This document shows, piece by piece, positions 7,802 to 15,413 of a DNA stretch of 64,000 nucleotides (position 1 is its first letter; each line of letters starts with the position of its first letter). Where the stretch lies: positions 682,001-746,000 of the forward strand of contig NZ_JACHMB010000001.1 of assembly GCF_014204795.1 (NCBI RefSeq), read 5' to 3'. The notes below the pieces were generated by a model that made no database searches, was not told where the DNA came from, and saw only the letters and a list, made by a program, of their open reading frames with translations. The position numbers and the translations under genes were made by a program. Source of the stretch: Nonomuraea jabiensis (GTDB taxonomy: Bacteria > Actinomycetota > Actinomycetes > Streptosporangiales > Streptosporangiaceae).

Positions 7802-8364
7802 CGGCGTAAGTCGATGCAGCCGATGGCGGAGCGGCTCAGGGTAGATCCACCAGGGGTTGCAGCAGTTCGTGACCACGCCGATGTGGGATACCTGGGCGGT
7901 GCGGGCCAGGCTGGCTCGCCGGGCCATCGAGGTCGTGGATCCGGTGGCGTGGGTGGTCGATGACACGAGTTTCCCGAAGGACGGCAAGGGCTCACCGTGT
8001 GTGGCGCGGCAGTACTCCGGCACCCTCGGAAAGGTAGCGAACTGCCAGGTCGGGGTGAGTGTCCATGCGGTCACCGACACCGCATCCAGTCCGCTCGATT
8101 GGCGGCTGTTCGTGCCGACGTCATGGGATGACGAGGCGGCTGATGCCGCCACCCGCTCGGAGGTGGCCGCGTGACGGGACCGTTGCGGGATCCCCGGCGA
8201 GGAACGCCATCGTCCGAAGCGGATGATAGCGGTGGAGATGCTCGATGCGTTGATCGAGCAAAGGGCTGCGGCCGCCGCTGGTGGCAGGTCTGACCCTCTA
8301 CAAGGTCATCCGCGAGTTACAACTGTTACTCGCGGCCTGGACCGGCGCATGTCCCACCTGCATA
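7802..8364 (+). pseudogene. IS701-type DDE transposase remnant
   Basis: Pieces of one transposase are spread over several frames. RRKSMQPMAERLRVD (frame of 7802) shifts frame near 7850 into LQQFVTTPMWDTW, then VVDDTSFPKDGKGS (with the first DDE Asp), ARQYSGTLGKV and QVGVSVHAVTD, as in IS701 transposases. An in-frame TGA at 8172-8174 precedes RDRCGIPGEERHRPK. After a deletion, LTLYKVIRELQLLLAAWTGA and CPTC (8286-8364, another frame) look like the C-terminus. It cannot make a working transposase. Confidence 0.75.
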
Positions 8365-8388
8365 CACGAACGTGAACGCGAACCTTTC

Positions 8389-9075
8389 CTACTTGCCGTG
8401 CTGCCGGCGCACCATCTCGTTGATCCAGATGGGCGCGAACGGAGACGTGCAGCCCGGGGAAGTCGGGTAGTCCTTGAGCACCTCCAGGCGCTCACCGATG
8501 TCGATCGCACGGGCACGGTGCTCGGCATGCTCGATCCCGATCTGGGCCAGGCAGTGGTCCATCGCCCACTGCAGGCGATCCGGGGCGTCTTTCATCTCCG
8601 CCTCGATGACGTCGAGCAGTCCTGCGAGGTCGAGCCCTTCAGGCTGCTTCGCCACCCGTTCGGTGGTCAGCGCCCAGCCGGCACTCGCGACCACTGGATC
8701 CGGATCGGCGAACCAGGCCAGGCGCAGCTCTTCGGAGTGCGGGTTCTTCTTCACCACGTAGTTCACGAGCCAGTCGTGCACCTTGGGTGCGCGCGCCCTA
8801 CGCACCATGACGTCCAACTCGTCACGCTCGAACGCCTTCGGCCGACAGATCAGGATCGCCAGCAGCCTCGCCGCCGTGTCATCCGTCTCCCACAGCCGGC
8901 ACGCGAGTTCTTGCTGCGTCTTCAGCCGCTTCGCGAGCGCGCGCAGCTTGCCGAGGTTCACACCGTGATCGTCACCGTGTCTCTCGTTCACCGCGCGTGC
9001 TTTCGGGTCCTCCAGCCCGGCCAGCTCGGCCATCACCTCGGCCACCGTCGTCTCGGTCGGCGTCGTCCCGGCCAC
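8389..9075 (-). CDS. AlkD-like HEAT-repeat DNA alkylation repair family protein
   Basis: About 228 aa, helical throughout. The segment GVNLGKLRALAKRLKTQQEL followed by ARLLAILICRPKAF matches the N-terminal part of the DNA alkylation repair (AlkC/AlkD-like, PF08713) family, which recognises alkylated bases with HEAT-like repeats. The GTG start at 9075 is preceded by GGGAGG at the proper distance. AlkD's catalytic residues cannot be assigned by eye, so glycosylase activity is unproven. The gene is flanked by transposase debris. Confidence 0.7.
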   Translation of the reverse strand: MAGTTPTETTVAEVMAELAGLEDPKARAVNERHGDDHGVNLGKLRALAKRLKTQQELACRLWETDDTAARLLAILICRPKAFERDELDVMVRRARAPKVHDWLVNYVVKKNPHSEELRLAWFADPDPVVASAGWALTTERVAKQPEGLDLAGLLDVIEAEMKDAPDRLQWAMDHCLAQIGIEHAEHRARAIDIGERLEVLKDYPTSPGCTSPFAPIWINEMVRRQHGK

Positions 9076-9229
9076 CTCGGCCTCCCGTCCGTCACGTACG
9101 GGATTCAGCCTACGAGGGAAGCCGACCTCCTGTCGCACACGCCGGTTCGGCGACAGCCACCGACACGAAATCCCGCGTCTTCACAAATGTGCAGCAATTC
9201 TCGGTTCTGGCCCCTTACGTAGAGCGAGT

Positions 9230-9255
9230 GAGTTGGTGTCCATGACGTCCAACTC
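9230..9255. promoter_or_regulatory. Operator-like inverted repeat
   Basis: GAGTTGG (9230-9236) and CCAACTC (9249-9255) with an inner GTC/GAC pair form a symmetric site upstream of the integrase-like fragment at 9289. No regulator can be assigned. Confidence 0.3.
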
Positions 9256-9288
9256 GATGGCGCGATCTCACTCTGTGGAGGCCCGGAG

Positions 9289-9416
9289 ATGGGTGGGCTC
9301 ACCGTGCAGCGGCTTCGGTCCGCAGACGGTGAACCGGTGTCGTACACCGTGGTGGCCGCGGACGGGCTCCCCATCGAGCGGCCGTCAGGTTCGCCGCCCC
9401 TGAGGGCGGTCTGGCG
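9289..9416 (+). pseudogene. Possible N-terminal fragment of a tyrosine recombinase
   Basis: GGAGGCCCGGAG precedes the ATG at 9289. The product begins MGGLTVQRLRSADGEPVSYT and then VVAADGLPIE, resembling the start of actinomycete site-specific integrases, but it runs into the antisense end of the next gene without an SAM-like or catalytic domain. Read as a leftover of a larger gene; the family call is tentative. Confidence 0.3.
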
Positions 9417-10235
9417 TCATCGGATCTCCCGGGCGCAGAAATCCCGGAATGTGCGGGCCGGGCGGCCGGTGATGCGCTCGACGGTGGCGGTGACGCGGTC
9501 TTCCGCGCCGCCGCTGATGTCGGCGTCCAGCGCGGCGAGTGTCGTGGCGAAGTCCGGCGGCAGGCCGTGTACGGCGAAGTGCCGGGCGAGTTCGTCCGTG
9601 GTCACGGCTGTATGGCGCAGTGGCCTGCCGGTGTGCCGGGTGATGGCATCGGCGACCTCGGTGTAGCTGAGCGCTTCGGGGCCGGTGAGGAGGTGCTCGG
9701 TGTTGTGCGGCACCTCGTCGGCCAGGGCGTGCACGGCGACGGAGGCGATGTCGCCCGCGTCGATGAAGGCCACCCGGCCCTGCCCCGTCGCGGAGAGGAT
9801 CTCACCGTCCCGCGTCCTGAGTGCGAGGGAGTCGCCGGCGAAGTTCTGCATGAACCACGATGGCCGCAGGATCGTCCACTCCGGCGCGCTGGCGCGGACG
9901 AGGCCGTGCAGCGCGCCGAGCCCCGTCGCGCTCTCCGACACCGCGGACGAGCTGAGCAGCACCACTCGCCGGACGCCCTGGCGGGTGGCCTCGTTCAGGA
10001 AGGGCGCCACGAGCGGGGCGGGCTCGGCCACACCGATGGGGGCGACGAGGTAGACGGCCGAGACCCCGGACAGTGCGGGCGCGTGGGTCTCCGGGTCCGC
10101 CCATTCGAAGCGCACGTGCCCGGGGAGACCGTGCGTACGGCTCGCCGGCCGCACCGGGACGCCACGGTCCCGCAGGAAGGCGGCCACCAGGGAGCCGGTG
10201 GTGCCGGTCGCGCCGATGACCAGGACGTCAGCCAT
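9417..10235 (-). CDS. NmrA-like NAD(P)-binding protein
   Basis: 272 aa with a Rossmann start VLVIGATGTTGSLVAAFL and the NmrA/HSCARG arrangement (SSSAVSESATG, ILRPSWFMQNF, a C-terminal substrate-binding part). It lacks the YxxxK of classical SDRs, as usual in this family of redox sensors and azoreductase-like proteins. It overlaps the end of the SnoaL-like gene by 8 bp, so the two form an operon that is most likely repressed by the divergent TetR protein. Confidence 0.85.
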   Translation of the reverse strand: MADVLVIGATGTTGSLVAAFLRDRGVPVRPASRTHGLPGHVRFEWADPETHAPALSGVSAVYLVAPIGVAEPAPLVAPFLNEATRQGVRRVVLLSSSAVSESATGLGALHGLVRASAPEWTILRPSWFMQNFAGDSLALRTRDGEILSATGQGRVAFIDAGDIASVAVHALADEVPHNTEHLLTGPEALSYTEVADAITRHTGRPLRHTAVTTDELARHFAVHGLPPDFATTLAALDADISGGAEDRVTATVERITGRPARTFRDFCAREIR

Positions 10236-10665
10236 CGACGCCTCCGGCGAAAGCGGTGGAGAGCTCGTCAGCGCCGCCCATGATCTCGGCCGCGGCCAGG
10301 GGGTTCCAGTAGTCGCGGTACCGCTGGATCTCGCCGTCCCGCACGGTGATGACGGCGACGTAGCGCATGCGGTACGGCTTCCCCGTGGCGACCACGAGGC
10401 CGGCGGCCTCGAATTCGACGATCACCACCTCCGGGTCGACGCTCTGGTGCACCACCTTGTCGGTGATCTCCCGGACGTCAAGAAGATCAGGGTAACCGCG
10501 AAGGTACTTCTGGACTGCGGTGCGGCCTTCGACGCGCTCGGGGTAGCCGGGTGGCGCGAAGGGAAACTCGATCACGCCGGCCTCCGCCCACAGTCCGGCG
10601 AAGGCCCGCATGTCCTTCGCCAGCAGGAGGTCCAGGGCGTGTTCCACCAGATCACGGGGGTTCAT
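10228..10665 (-). CDS. SnoaL/NTF2-like protein
   Basis: 145 aa, an alpha+beta-barrel ketosteroid-isomerase-like fold: VEHALDLLLAKDMRAFAGLW, FPFAPPGYPERVEG and GEIQRYRDYWNPLA. Such proteins act as isomerases, hydratases or binding proteins. The ATG at 10665 follows AGGACC. It is the first gene of the operon with the NmrA-like gene and starts 18 bp from the first TetR operator. Confidence 0.85.
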   Translation of the reverse strand: MNPRDLVEHALDLLLAKDMRAFAGLWAEAGVIEFPFAPPGYPERVEGRTAVQKYLRGYPDLLDVREITDKVVHQSVDPEVVIVEFEAAGLVVATGKPYRMRYVAVITVRDGEIQRYRDYWNPLAAAEIMGGADELSTAFAGGVDG

Positions 10666-10682
10666 TAAAGGTCCTCTCATAT

Positions 10683-10738
10683 GGACGGTACGGTACCGTC
10701 CCGACCACAAGCTACCACGGGACGGACCCGTACCGTCC
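10683..10738. promoter_or_regulatory. Twin TetR operators in a divergent promoter
   Basis: Site 1 at 10683-10701 is GGACGGTAC-G-GTACCGTCC, perfectly symmetric. Site 2 at 10720-10738 is GGACGGACC-C-GTACCGTCC, with an identical right arm and two changes in the left arm. Centres are 37 bp apart. They lie between snoaL-like and tetR and can account for repression in both directions. Confidence 0.8.
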
Positions 10739-10756
10739 ACTCGCTACACTCGTCGT

Positions 10757-11524
10757 ATGACCCGCCGCCCTCCCACTGGCGCAGCCGTGCTGCAGCCCAC
10801 GGTCACCAAGGCGATCGTCGAAGCCGCCCTCGACGAACTGGCCGAGCAGGGCTATGCGCGGCTGTCGATGGAAGCGGTCGCCAGACGGGCGGGCGTAGGC
10901 AAGAGCGCGCTGTACCGTCGCTGGCGGTCCAAACGGGAGATGACGATCTCGGTGATCGCCGAGTTCAGCATGGAGAAGGTCGTCATCCCCGACACCGGCT
11001 CGCTCCGCGGCGACCTGCGTGCGAGCCTGGACTCATTGCTGGCCTGGCTGACCCATCCCCGCTTCTCCCGGATCCTGCCCGACCTGGTGACCGAGGTGGC
11101 CCGCGACCCCGAGCTGGCCGAGGTGGTCGAGACCATGGTCGGCACGCCGAAGCGCGAGCGGGGCGCGGTGATGCTCCAGCGCGCGATCAAGCGCGGCGAG
11201 CTGCCACCGGACACCGATCTGGAGCTCGCCCTCGATCTGATCGCCGCACCGATCTACTGGCGGCTCGTCGTCCGGTCCGTGGAGCCGGGAGCGGGCTATC
11301 TCGACAGGCTCACCGACATGATCCTGCGAGCACTCAACGGGACCGCCCCCAGCCAATCGGATCACCCGCAGAAAGACCCGGTCGAACGTGCGGCCGGTCA
11401 TGGCGCCGAGGTAGAGCCTGCCGTTCCCATCCGGGACGGTGAGCCGACTGCCGGGAACACGACTCCGACGCTCAGGCGCGGCGTTTCGCCGGGCCGGACG
11501 ACTCGCGAAGCACCAACTCGGTAG
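10757..11524 (+). CDS. TetR-family repressor with extended C-terminus
   Basis: 255 aa; the N-terminal HTH is clear (AALDELAEQGYARLSMEAVA then AGVGKSALYRRW). The ligand domain ends around residue 195 (MILRALNGTAP), the usual family length. The last 60 or so residues are low-complexity and polar, and their DNA is partly antisense to a LacI C-terminal fragment, so the original stop seems to have been lost at a junction. Two palindromes upstream are its probable binding sites. Confidence 0.87.
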   Translation: MTRRPPTGAAVLQPTVTKAIVEAALDELAEQGYARLSMEAVARRAGVGKSALYRRWRSKREMTISVIAEFSMEKVVIPDTGSLRGDLRASLDSLLAWLTHPRFSRILPDLVTEVARDPELAEVVETMVGTPKRERGAVMLQRAIKRGELPPDTDLELALDLIAAPIYWRLVVRSVEPGAGYLDRLTDMILRALNGTAPSQSDHPQKDPVERAAGHGAEVEPAVPIRDGEPTAGNTTPTLRRGVSPGRTTREAPTR

Positions 11525-11609
11525 GCAGACGGATCGCCTCGCCCACGCGTTGTGATCGTGCCGCGAACCGCTCGATCAAAGGCTCCACCGCAAGCCGACC
11601 GAATTGCTC
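11472..11609 (-). pseudogene. C-terminal fragment of a LacI-family regulator
   Basis: About 45 codons read EQFGRLAVEPLIERFAARSQ, then IRLPTELVLRESSGPAKRRA and stop at 11474-11472. This matches the last strand of LacI/GalR proteins (LPTELVxRxSSGP). No DNA-binding or sugar-binding domain remains upstream. The end of the neighbouring tetR ORF overlaps it on the other strand. Confidence 0.75.
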
Positions 11610-11778
11610 TTATGAGGATCAAGAGCGCGGCCTGGCGGATCGGCCGGCCGGCGTGCGACTCTCCGGCCGATCCCGGCCGCCGCCAGGAGCCCGTGGTTGT
11701 CTGATGGTCACACCAGGGCTACATCAACAAGATCGGACCAGCCCTCTACGGGCCCATGCCCACGAGCACTTAGGGGTC

Positions 11779-11810
11779 TTCGATCCCGAGTGCAAGATCT
11801 TGATCTGGCC
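11779..11810 (+). repeat. Inverted repeat, left copy, around the VOC gene
   Basis: Starts with TTCGATCCCGAGTGCAAG, identical over 18 nt to the inverted copy at 12301-12284, and similar for a further 12 nt or so (GATCTTGATCTGG against GGTCGTGATGTGG on the other strand). The two copies flank the VOC gene. Confidence 0.7.
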
Positions 11811-11854
11811 CGGAGGAGGCAACACCGCCGGAAAGACCTTGTTACAGAGGAATA

Positions 11855-12250
11855 TCAGCGAGGGCGATGGGCCCGGATATCCACAGGGCGACCATCGGGA
11901 TCGCGAGCCGTCATCGTCCATTGCGTGGGCAGTGTCTCGATCTGTCCGACCGGCCGCCCGGCATCCAGAATCCGTTCGCGAAGCTCACACAGTTGTGCGT
12001 ATGTGCCCACGCGCAGTCCCCAACCCGCCCGGTTCAGGGGATCAAGATCGAGGGCGGGGACGGTAGCGGTTTCGACGATCATCAGATGGTCGGCCCCGCC
12101 GACATCGAGGACTGCGATCCGAGGATCAGTAGAGGTAGCAGCGCGCTCGAACGCGAGCGTTGCTCCGAGCAACTCCGTGTAGTACGTCACGAGCCGGTCG
12201 AGTTCGGTCGTGGACAGTGTCAGATGGTTGATTCCGAGCAGATTGGTCAT
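11855..12250 (-). CDS. VOC-family (glyoxalase-fold) protein
   Basis: 131 aa, one vicinal-oxygen-chelate domain: GINHLTLSTTELDRLVTYY and LLGATLAFERAA at the start, then GWGLRVG, TARDPDGRPVDIRAH at the end. The metal-ligand histidine in the first strand (INHL) is present. Members are glyoxalases, dioxygenases or resistance proteins; this one cannot be assigned further. The start at 12250 (MTNLLGINH) is the family start; the frame stays open upstream through the repeat. It is isolated inside an inverted repeat. Confidence 0.78.
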   Translation of the reverse strand: MTNLLGINHLTLSTTELDRLVTYYTELLGATLAFERAATSTDPRIAVLDVGGADHLMIVETATVPALDLDPLNRAGWGLRVGTYAQLCELRERILDAGRPVGQIETLPTQWTMTARDPDGRPVDIRAHRPR

Positions 12251-12271
12251 GATCAACCGACCGTAGCTCAG

Positions 12272-12301
12272 CCACATCACGACCTTGCACTCGGGATCGA
12301 A
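12272..12301 (-). repeat. Inverted repeat, right copy, around the VOC gene
   Basis: The minus strand from 12301 reads TTCGATCCCGAGTGCAAG and continues as a diverged version of the left copy at 11779. Confidence 0.7.
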
Positions 12302-12307
12302 TGACAC

Positions 12308-12494
12308 CCTCTTAAGCCTTCTTCAGCAGGCTCTAGGAAACAGCCTTAATGGGGTGGGTGTCGTTTTCACTGGGACCCCAGCCGCGCGCCGACACCTACA
12401 ATCACGGGCACCCACTGACGCCTCGTGCCGCTACCGTCCTGCCGCACCCCCGAACTGAAGCATTATCGATACAATTCGTGATTATGCTGTCACA
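12308..12494. other. Intergenic region before the Rpn-like gene
   Basis: No gene found. The last 40 bp are AT-rich for this genome (cattatcgatacaattcg and following) and probably contain the promoter of the next gene. Confidence 0.35.
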
Positions 12495-13406
12495 ATGAGT
12501 GTCATGCCGTCCCACCGACATGACGCCCTCATCAGCCTGTTCCGCGACAGCCCCCGGCTGGCGGTGGACATCCTGCGCGATGTCCTGGAGGTGGAACTGC
12601 CCGTCACTCCAGTGGTCCGGCTGGAGAGCACCACCTTCAACACCCGCCCCTCGGACGACATCGAAGCCGACCTGGTCATCGTTCTGGGCCCCCCGCAGGC
12701 CCCCGTGCACGCCATCATCGTGGAGATCCAGCAGGACAAGTCCAAAAAGCCCCAGCAACTCGCGCGCTACGCCGCCGCACTATGGCTGCTGCTCAGCTGC
12801 GACGTCACGGTCCTGCTCATCTCCCCCGACCGCAACGTGGCCACCTATTACGCACAACCGATTGACTCCGGCCTGACCGGTTACCGCCTGCAAGCACAGG
12901 TGCTGGGACCGGACAGCATCCCGGCCATCACCGACCCCCAGCAAGCCGCCGCGCAGATGGGGCTTTCGACCATGGCGGTCATGGTCCACGGTCGCGACCG
13001 CAAGGTGGTCGAAGCTTTCACCACGGCACTGGCGGAGCTGACTGATGAACACTCTCCGAAGTACTATGAATACGCTTACAGCATGTCCGGACCGGATGTG
13101 CGGCGCCTCCTGGAGGAGATCATGACGTCCACCACCTGGCCCGTCTACAGCCCCTTCGCCCGTGAACACTTCGGCAAAGGCAAGGCCGAAGGTCTCGCTG
13201 AAGGTCTCACCGAGGGCAAGAGCTCAGAGGGGGCCAGGATGGTCCTGCTGGTACTGGCCGCCCGCGGCCTTGACGTCCCCGACGACACGAAGGCACGAAT
13301 CACCGGCTGCACCGACCTCGCCCAACTCGAAACCTGGGCCACCCGCGCAGCAACCGCCCACACCCTCCAAGACCTGTTCGACGACACCGACGAAATGGGC
13401 GATTAG
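12495..13406 (+). CDS. Rpn/PD-(D/E)XK nuclease-family-like protein
   Basis: 303 aa. The N-terminal half looks like the PD-(D/E)XK fold of Rpn (recombination-promoting) proteins: DDIEADLVIVL gives the Asp and AIIVEIQQDKSKK gives E-x-Q, followed by ARYAAALWLLL. The C-terminal half is helical and carries repeated GLAEGLTEGK, common in this family. Actinomycetes often have many copies of this type, and it may behave like a mobile or selfish gene. Start at 12495 or 12504. Confidence 0.6.
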   Translation: MSVMPSHRHDALISLFRDSPRLAVDILRDVLEVELPVTPVVRLESTTFNTRPSDDIEADLVIVLGPPQAPVHAIIVEIQQDKSKKPQQLARYAAALWLLLSCDVTVLLISPDRNVATYYAQPIDSGLTGYRLQAQVLGPDSIPAITDPQQAAAQMGLSTMAVMVHGRDRKVVEAFTTALAELTDEHSPKYYEYAYSMSGPDVRRLLEEIMTSTTWPVYSPFAREHFGKGKAEGLAEGLTEGKSSEGARMVLLVLAARGLDVPDDTKARITGCTDLAQLETWATRAATAHTLQDLFDDTDEMGD

Positions 13407-13451
13407 GCGAGCGAACCGAACGGAGATTCGGAGGGAACGGAGGTCGGCCCA

Positions 13452-13640
13452 ATGAATCGTGACGTCTACTCGATTGTTCACTGTCTCCCGGACCCGCGCA
13501 CCGGTGAGTTCGTCAACATCGGGCCATCGCCGGAGATGCCGTCACCGGCCGGTGGGTAGTCAGGCAACTGAGCGATACCAAGAGGATCCGCAGGCCCGCT
13601 GGTGGATCGGTTCTCGGAACTGCGACTCGGGGGCGAACTC
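13452..13640 (+). pseudogene. Frameshifted DUF3037 gene
   Basis: Begins MNRDVYSIVHCLPDP then RTGEFVNIG, the start of DUF3037 proteins. One frame then stops at 13558, while the adjacent frame continues the family pattern as AIAGDAVTGRWVVRQLSDTK then RIRRPA. A single-base shift near 13522 therefore broke the gene, and the remainder decays. DUF3037 genes are often paired with a HipA- or TA-like partner; none is seen here. Confidence 0.65.
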
Positions 13641-13680
13641 CAAATGCCTACTGGGTAACCGCGCAACCGGCGGGAGCTAA

Positions 13681-13774
13681 GGCGAGCGAAGCGAGCGGGC
13701 TTTTCGGGGTGGGCTCCAGCAGGCCCACCCCGTAACAGGGCAACGGGCGGGGACCGGCGAGCGGAGCGAGCGGG
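13681..13774 (+). repeat. Short direct repeat GGCGAGCGxAGCGAGCGGG
   Basis: Two 19-bp copies (13681-13699 and 13756-13774) differ at one position and flank a terminator hairpin. A diverged third trace lies at 13407-13415. Such GAGCGnAGCGAGC strings are common intergenic decorations in actinomycetes. Confidence 0.6.
13706..13731 (+). terminator. 9-bp hairpin terminator
   Basis: GGGGTGGGC (13706-13714) and GCCCACCCC (13723-13731) pair perfectly over an 8-nt loop. A TTTT tract lies on the 5' side, so it may also act for transcripts coming from the right. Confidence 0.6.
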
Positions 13775-13865
13775 GGGTTGGGGGATCGGAAGGGGGGCGG
13801 AGCCCACCTTGGGAGGCGGAGCCTGGAATCCCGTGCGCGAAGCGCCCCCGTGGAAGGCCGTGCTT

Positions 13866-15254
13866 TTAGGTGCCGCCGCGGCCCGACCATTTGATTTCGT
13901 GGGGTTTCAGGGTTACCTGGCGGCCGTCCACCGTGGCCGTCACCTCGCGGTCCGAGGTGTTCACCATGACCACCTGGCGTTCCTGGCCGATCGCCCTGAC
14001 CTTGGGGTCCGAGGTGGTCACCGGCTCGACGCGTACGCCTGACGGGAACCATTTGGTGAAGCCGCTGAGCAGGCCCGCCATCGGCATCTCCCCGCCCACC
14101 TTGGGGCTCCAGAGGCAGCCGGCGCACTCGCCTTCGCTCTTCTGCTGCGGGTTCCAGTAAAGGGCCGTCGTCACGCCGCTCTTGGCGAATTCCATCAGCG
14201 CCGTCGCCTGCACCGCCGTGCGCTTCTCCTCCGACCAGCCGGAGTTCTCCGGCTCGACGTACCATTCGGCCCACCACACCGGCAGGTCGTTGCTCTTCTG
14301 CCGCAGCCACGTCGTGATGGCGGCGAACTTGCCCTGGGCGGCGAAATCGTCGGGTACGTTGCCCCGGTCGTTCGTCATGGACGCGCCGTCCACCACGACG
14401 AAGTCGGCGCCCTTCTTGTGGTCCAGCCAGTACGTGATCGCGTCCAGCGCCCGCTGGTCCACCGTGCCCCACGGGCCGCTCAGCTCCGAGGGGCCGCCCT
14501 TGGAGTTGCTCTCGATGGGGATGTACGGCCCGCCGACCTGGATGTCCTTGTTCACCTTCTTCAGGGCGGCGTAGACCTTGTTGTACAGCTCGGTGTACCC
14601 CTCGGCGTCCCAGCGGTTCGTGGACGGGTCCCAGAAGCCCTTGAACTCGTTCCACACCATGTAGTGCTTGACCGTCGGATACTGCTTGGCGACCCTGACG
14701 GCCAGTTTGGCGTAGTCGTCGAAATGCTCGCGCTTGGGCGCGACCGTGTGGTTCTTGCTCCAGTCCGTACGCCCGGCCTGCCCGCCCTTCATCCAGTCCG
14801 GCGCGCAGCACAGCGTGATCACCGGCACCGCCCGGGACGACGCCATGAACTTCAGCCGCCGGTCCAGGTCACGGAAGTTGAACTGCCCGGGACTGGGCTC
14901 CGGGTTGCCGACGCCCCAGCCCATGATGTGCTGGTTCTGCAGCATCGGGACCCGGCCGAGCACGCCCCTGGCCTCCTCCACGACCTGCGGCGGCTCGTTG
15001 TCGGCGCTGTACTGGGTGTGGGTGACGCCCCAGCGCGGCCAGTTGTCGAGGGCGGGTGGCTGTTCCAGCTGTGGCGCGGGCTCGCTCGGGAGTGTCGTGG
15101 CGACGTCCTCGCCCTTGAAGACGCTGCGGGACTGGCTGCGCATCGACGCGTAGACCATGATGCCCGCCACCAGTACGACGGCGAGGATGCCTGCTCCCAG
15201 CGCCAGCGGCCACGGCGATCGCCTTCGTGCGTGCCGGCCGTCAGTCGGAATCAC
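13866..15254 (-). CDS. Membrane-anchored GH39-like glycoside hydrolase
   Basis: About 462 aa. A basic N-terminus is followed by one membrane segment (WPLALGAGILAVVLVAGIMV), so the enzyme faces outside. The catalytic part is a TIM barrel: GWGVGNPEPSPGQFNF, HYMVWNEFKGFW (acid/base Glu in WNE) and VWWAEWYVEPENSGW (second Glu), followed by a small beta domain. This layout fits GH39-type beta-xylosidases and polysaccharide hydrolases. The GTG start at 15254 is preceded by GAGGAG; an ATG eight codons earlier is weaker. The upstream DNA holds an 18-bp repeat array. Confidence 0.75.
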   Translation of the reverse strand: MIPTDGRHARRRSPWPLALGAGILAVVLVAGIMVYASMRSQSRSVFKGEDVATTLPSEPAPQLEQPPALDNWPRWGVTHTQYSADNEPPQVVEEARGVLGRVPMLQNQHIMGWGVGNPEPSPGQFNFRDLDRRLKFMASSRAVPVITLCCAPDWMKGGQAGRTDWSKNHTVAPKREHFDDYAKLAVRVAKQYPTVKHYMVWNEFKGFWDPSTNRWDAEGYTELYNKVYAALKKVNKDIQVGGPYIPIESNSKGGPSELSGPWGTVDQRALDAITYWLDHKKGADFVVVDGASMTNDRGNVPDDFAAQGKFAAITTWLRQKSNDLPVWWAEWYVEPENSGWSEEKRTAVQATALMEFAKSGVTTALYWNPQQKSEGECAGCLWSPKVGGEMPMAGLLSGFTKWFPSGVRVEPVTTSDPKVRAIGQERQVVMVNTSDREVTATVDGRQVTLKPHEIKWSGRGGT

Positions 15255-15282
15255 CGAACGCTCCTCATGCTGCGGCAAAGGT

Positions 15283-15369
15283 ACAAGGACTCACGAACCT
15301 ACAAGGGCTCAGGATTCTGCGAGGGCTGCGAACGTTCCAGAGACTGCAAACGTACAAGAGCCTGACCCT
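15283..15369. repeat. Degenerate 18-bp tandem repeats
   Basis: Five units in a row: acaaggactcacgaacct, acaagggctcaggattct, gcgagggctgcgaacgtt, a 17-nt ccagagactgcaaacgt, and acaagagcctgaccct. They share the pattern acaagrgctc...gaacct. They lie just upstream of the GH39-like gene and may be a multi-site operator. Confidence 0.55.
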
Positions 15370-15413
15370 AAATACGCTAATCGCCCTACTTGCAAGGCAC
15401 TTGCCGTTTCCGT

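Noticed and set aside
756..8364. TGA recoding (Sec or Trp) to explain the stops in two transposases
   Set aside because: Many intact genes in the window end at TGA with ATGA overlaps, and the IS701 remnant also has frameshifts; ordinary decay explains both.
9289..9416. Integrase as evidence for a prophage or ICE
   Set aside because: Only an N-terminal-like piece is present; no att repeats, no structural or conjugation genes; the tRNA-His at 29842 has no duplicated 3' end in the window.
15283..15369. Possible CRISPR array
   Set aside because: The units are contiguous, degenerate, 17-18 bp long and without spacers; no cas genes are near.
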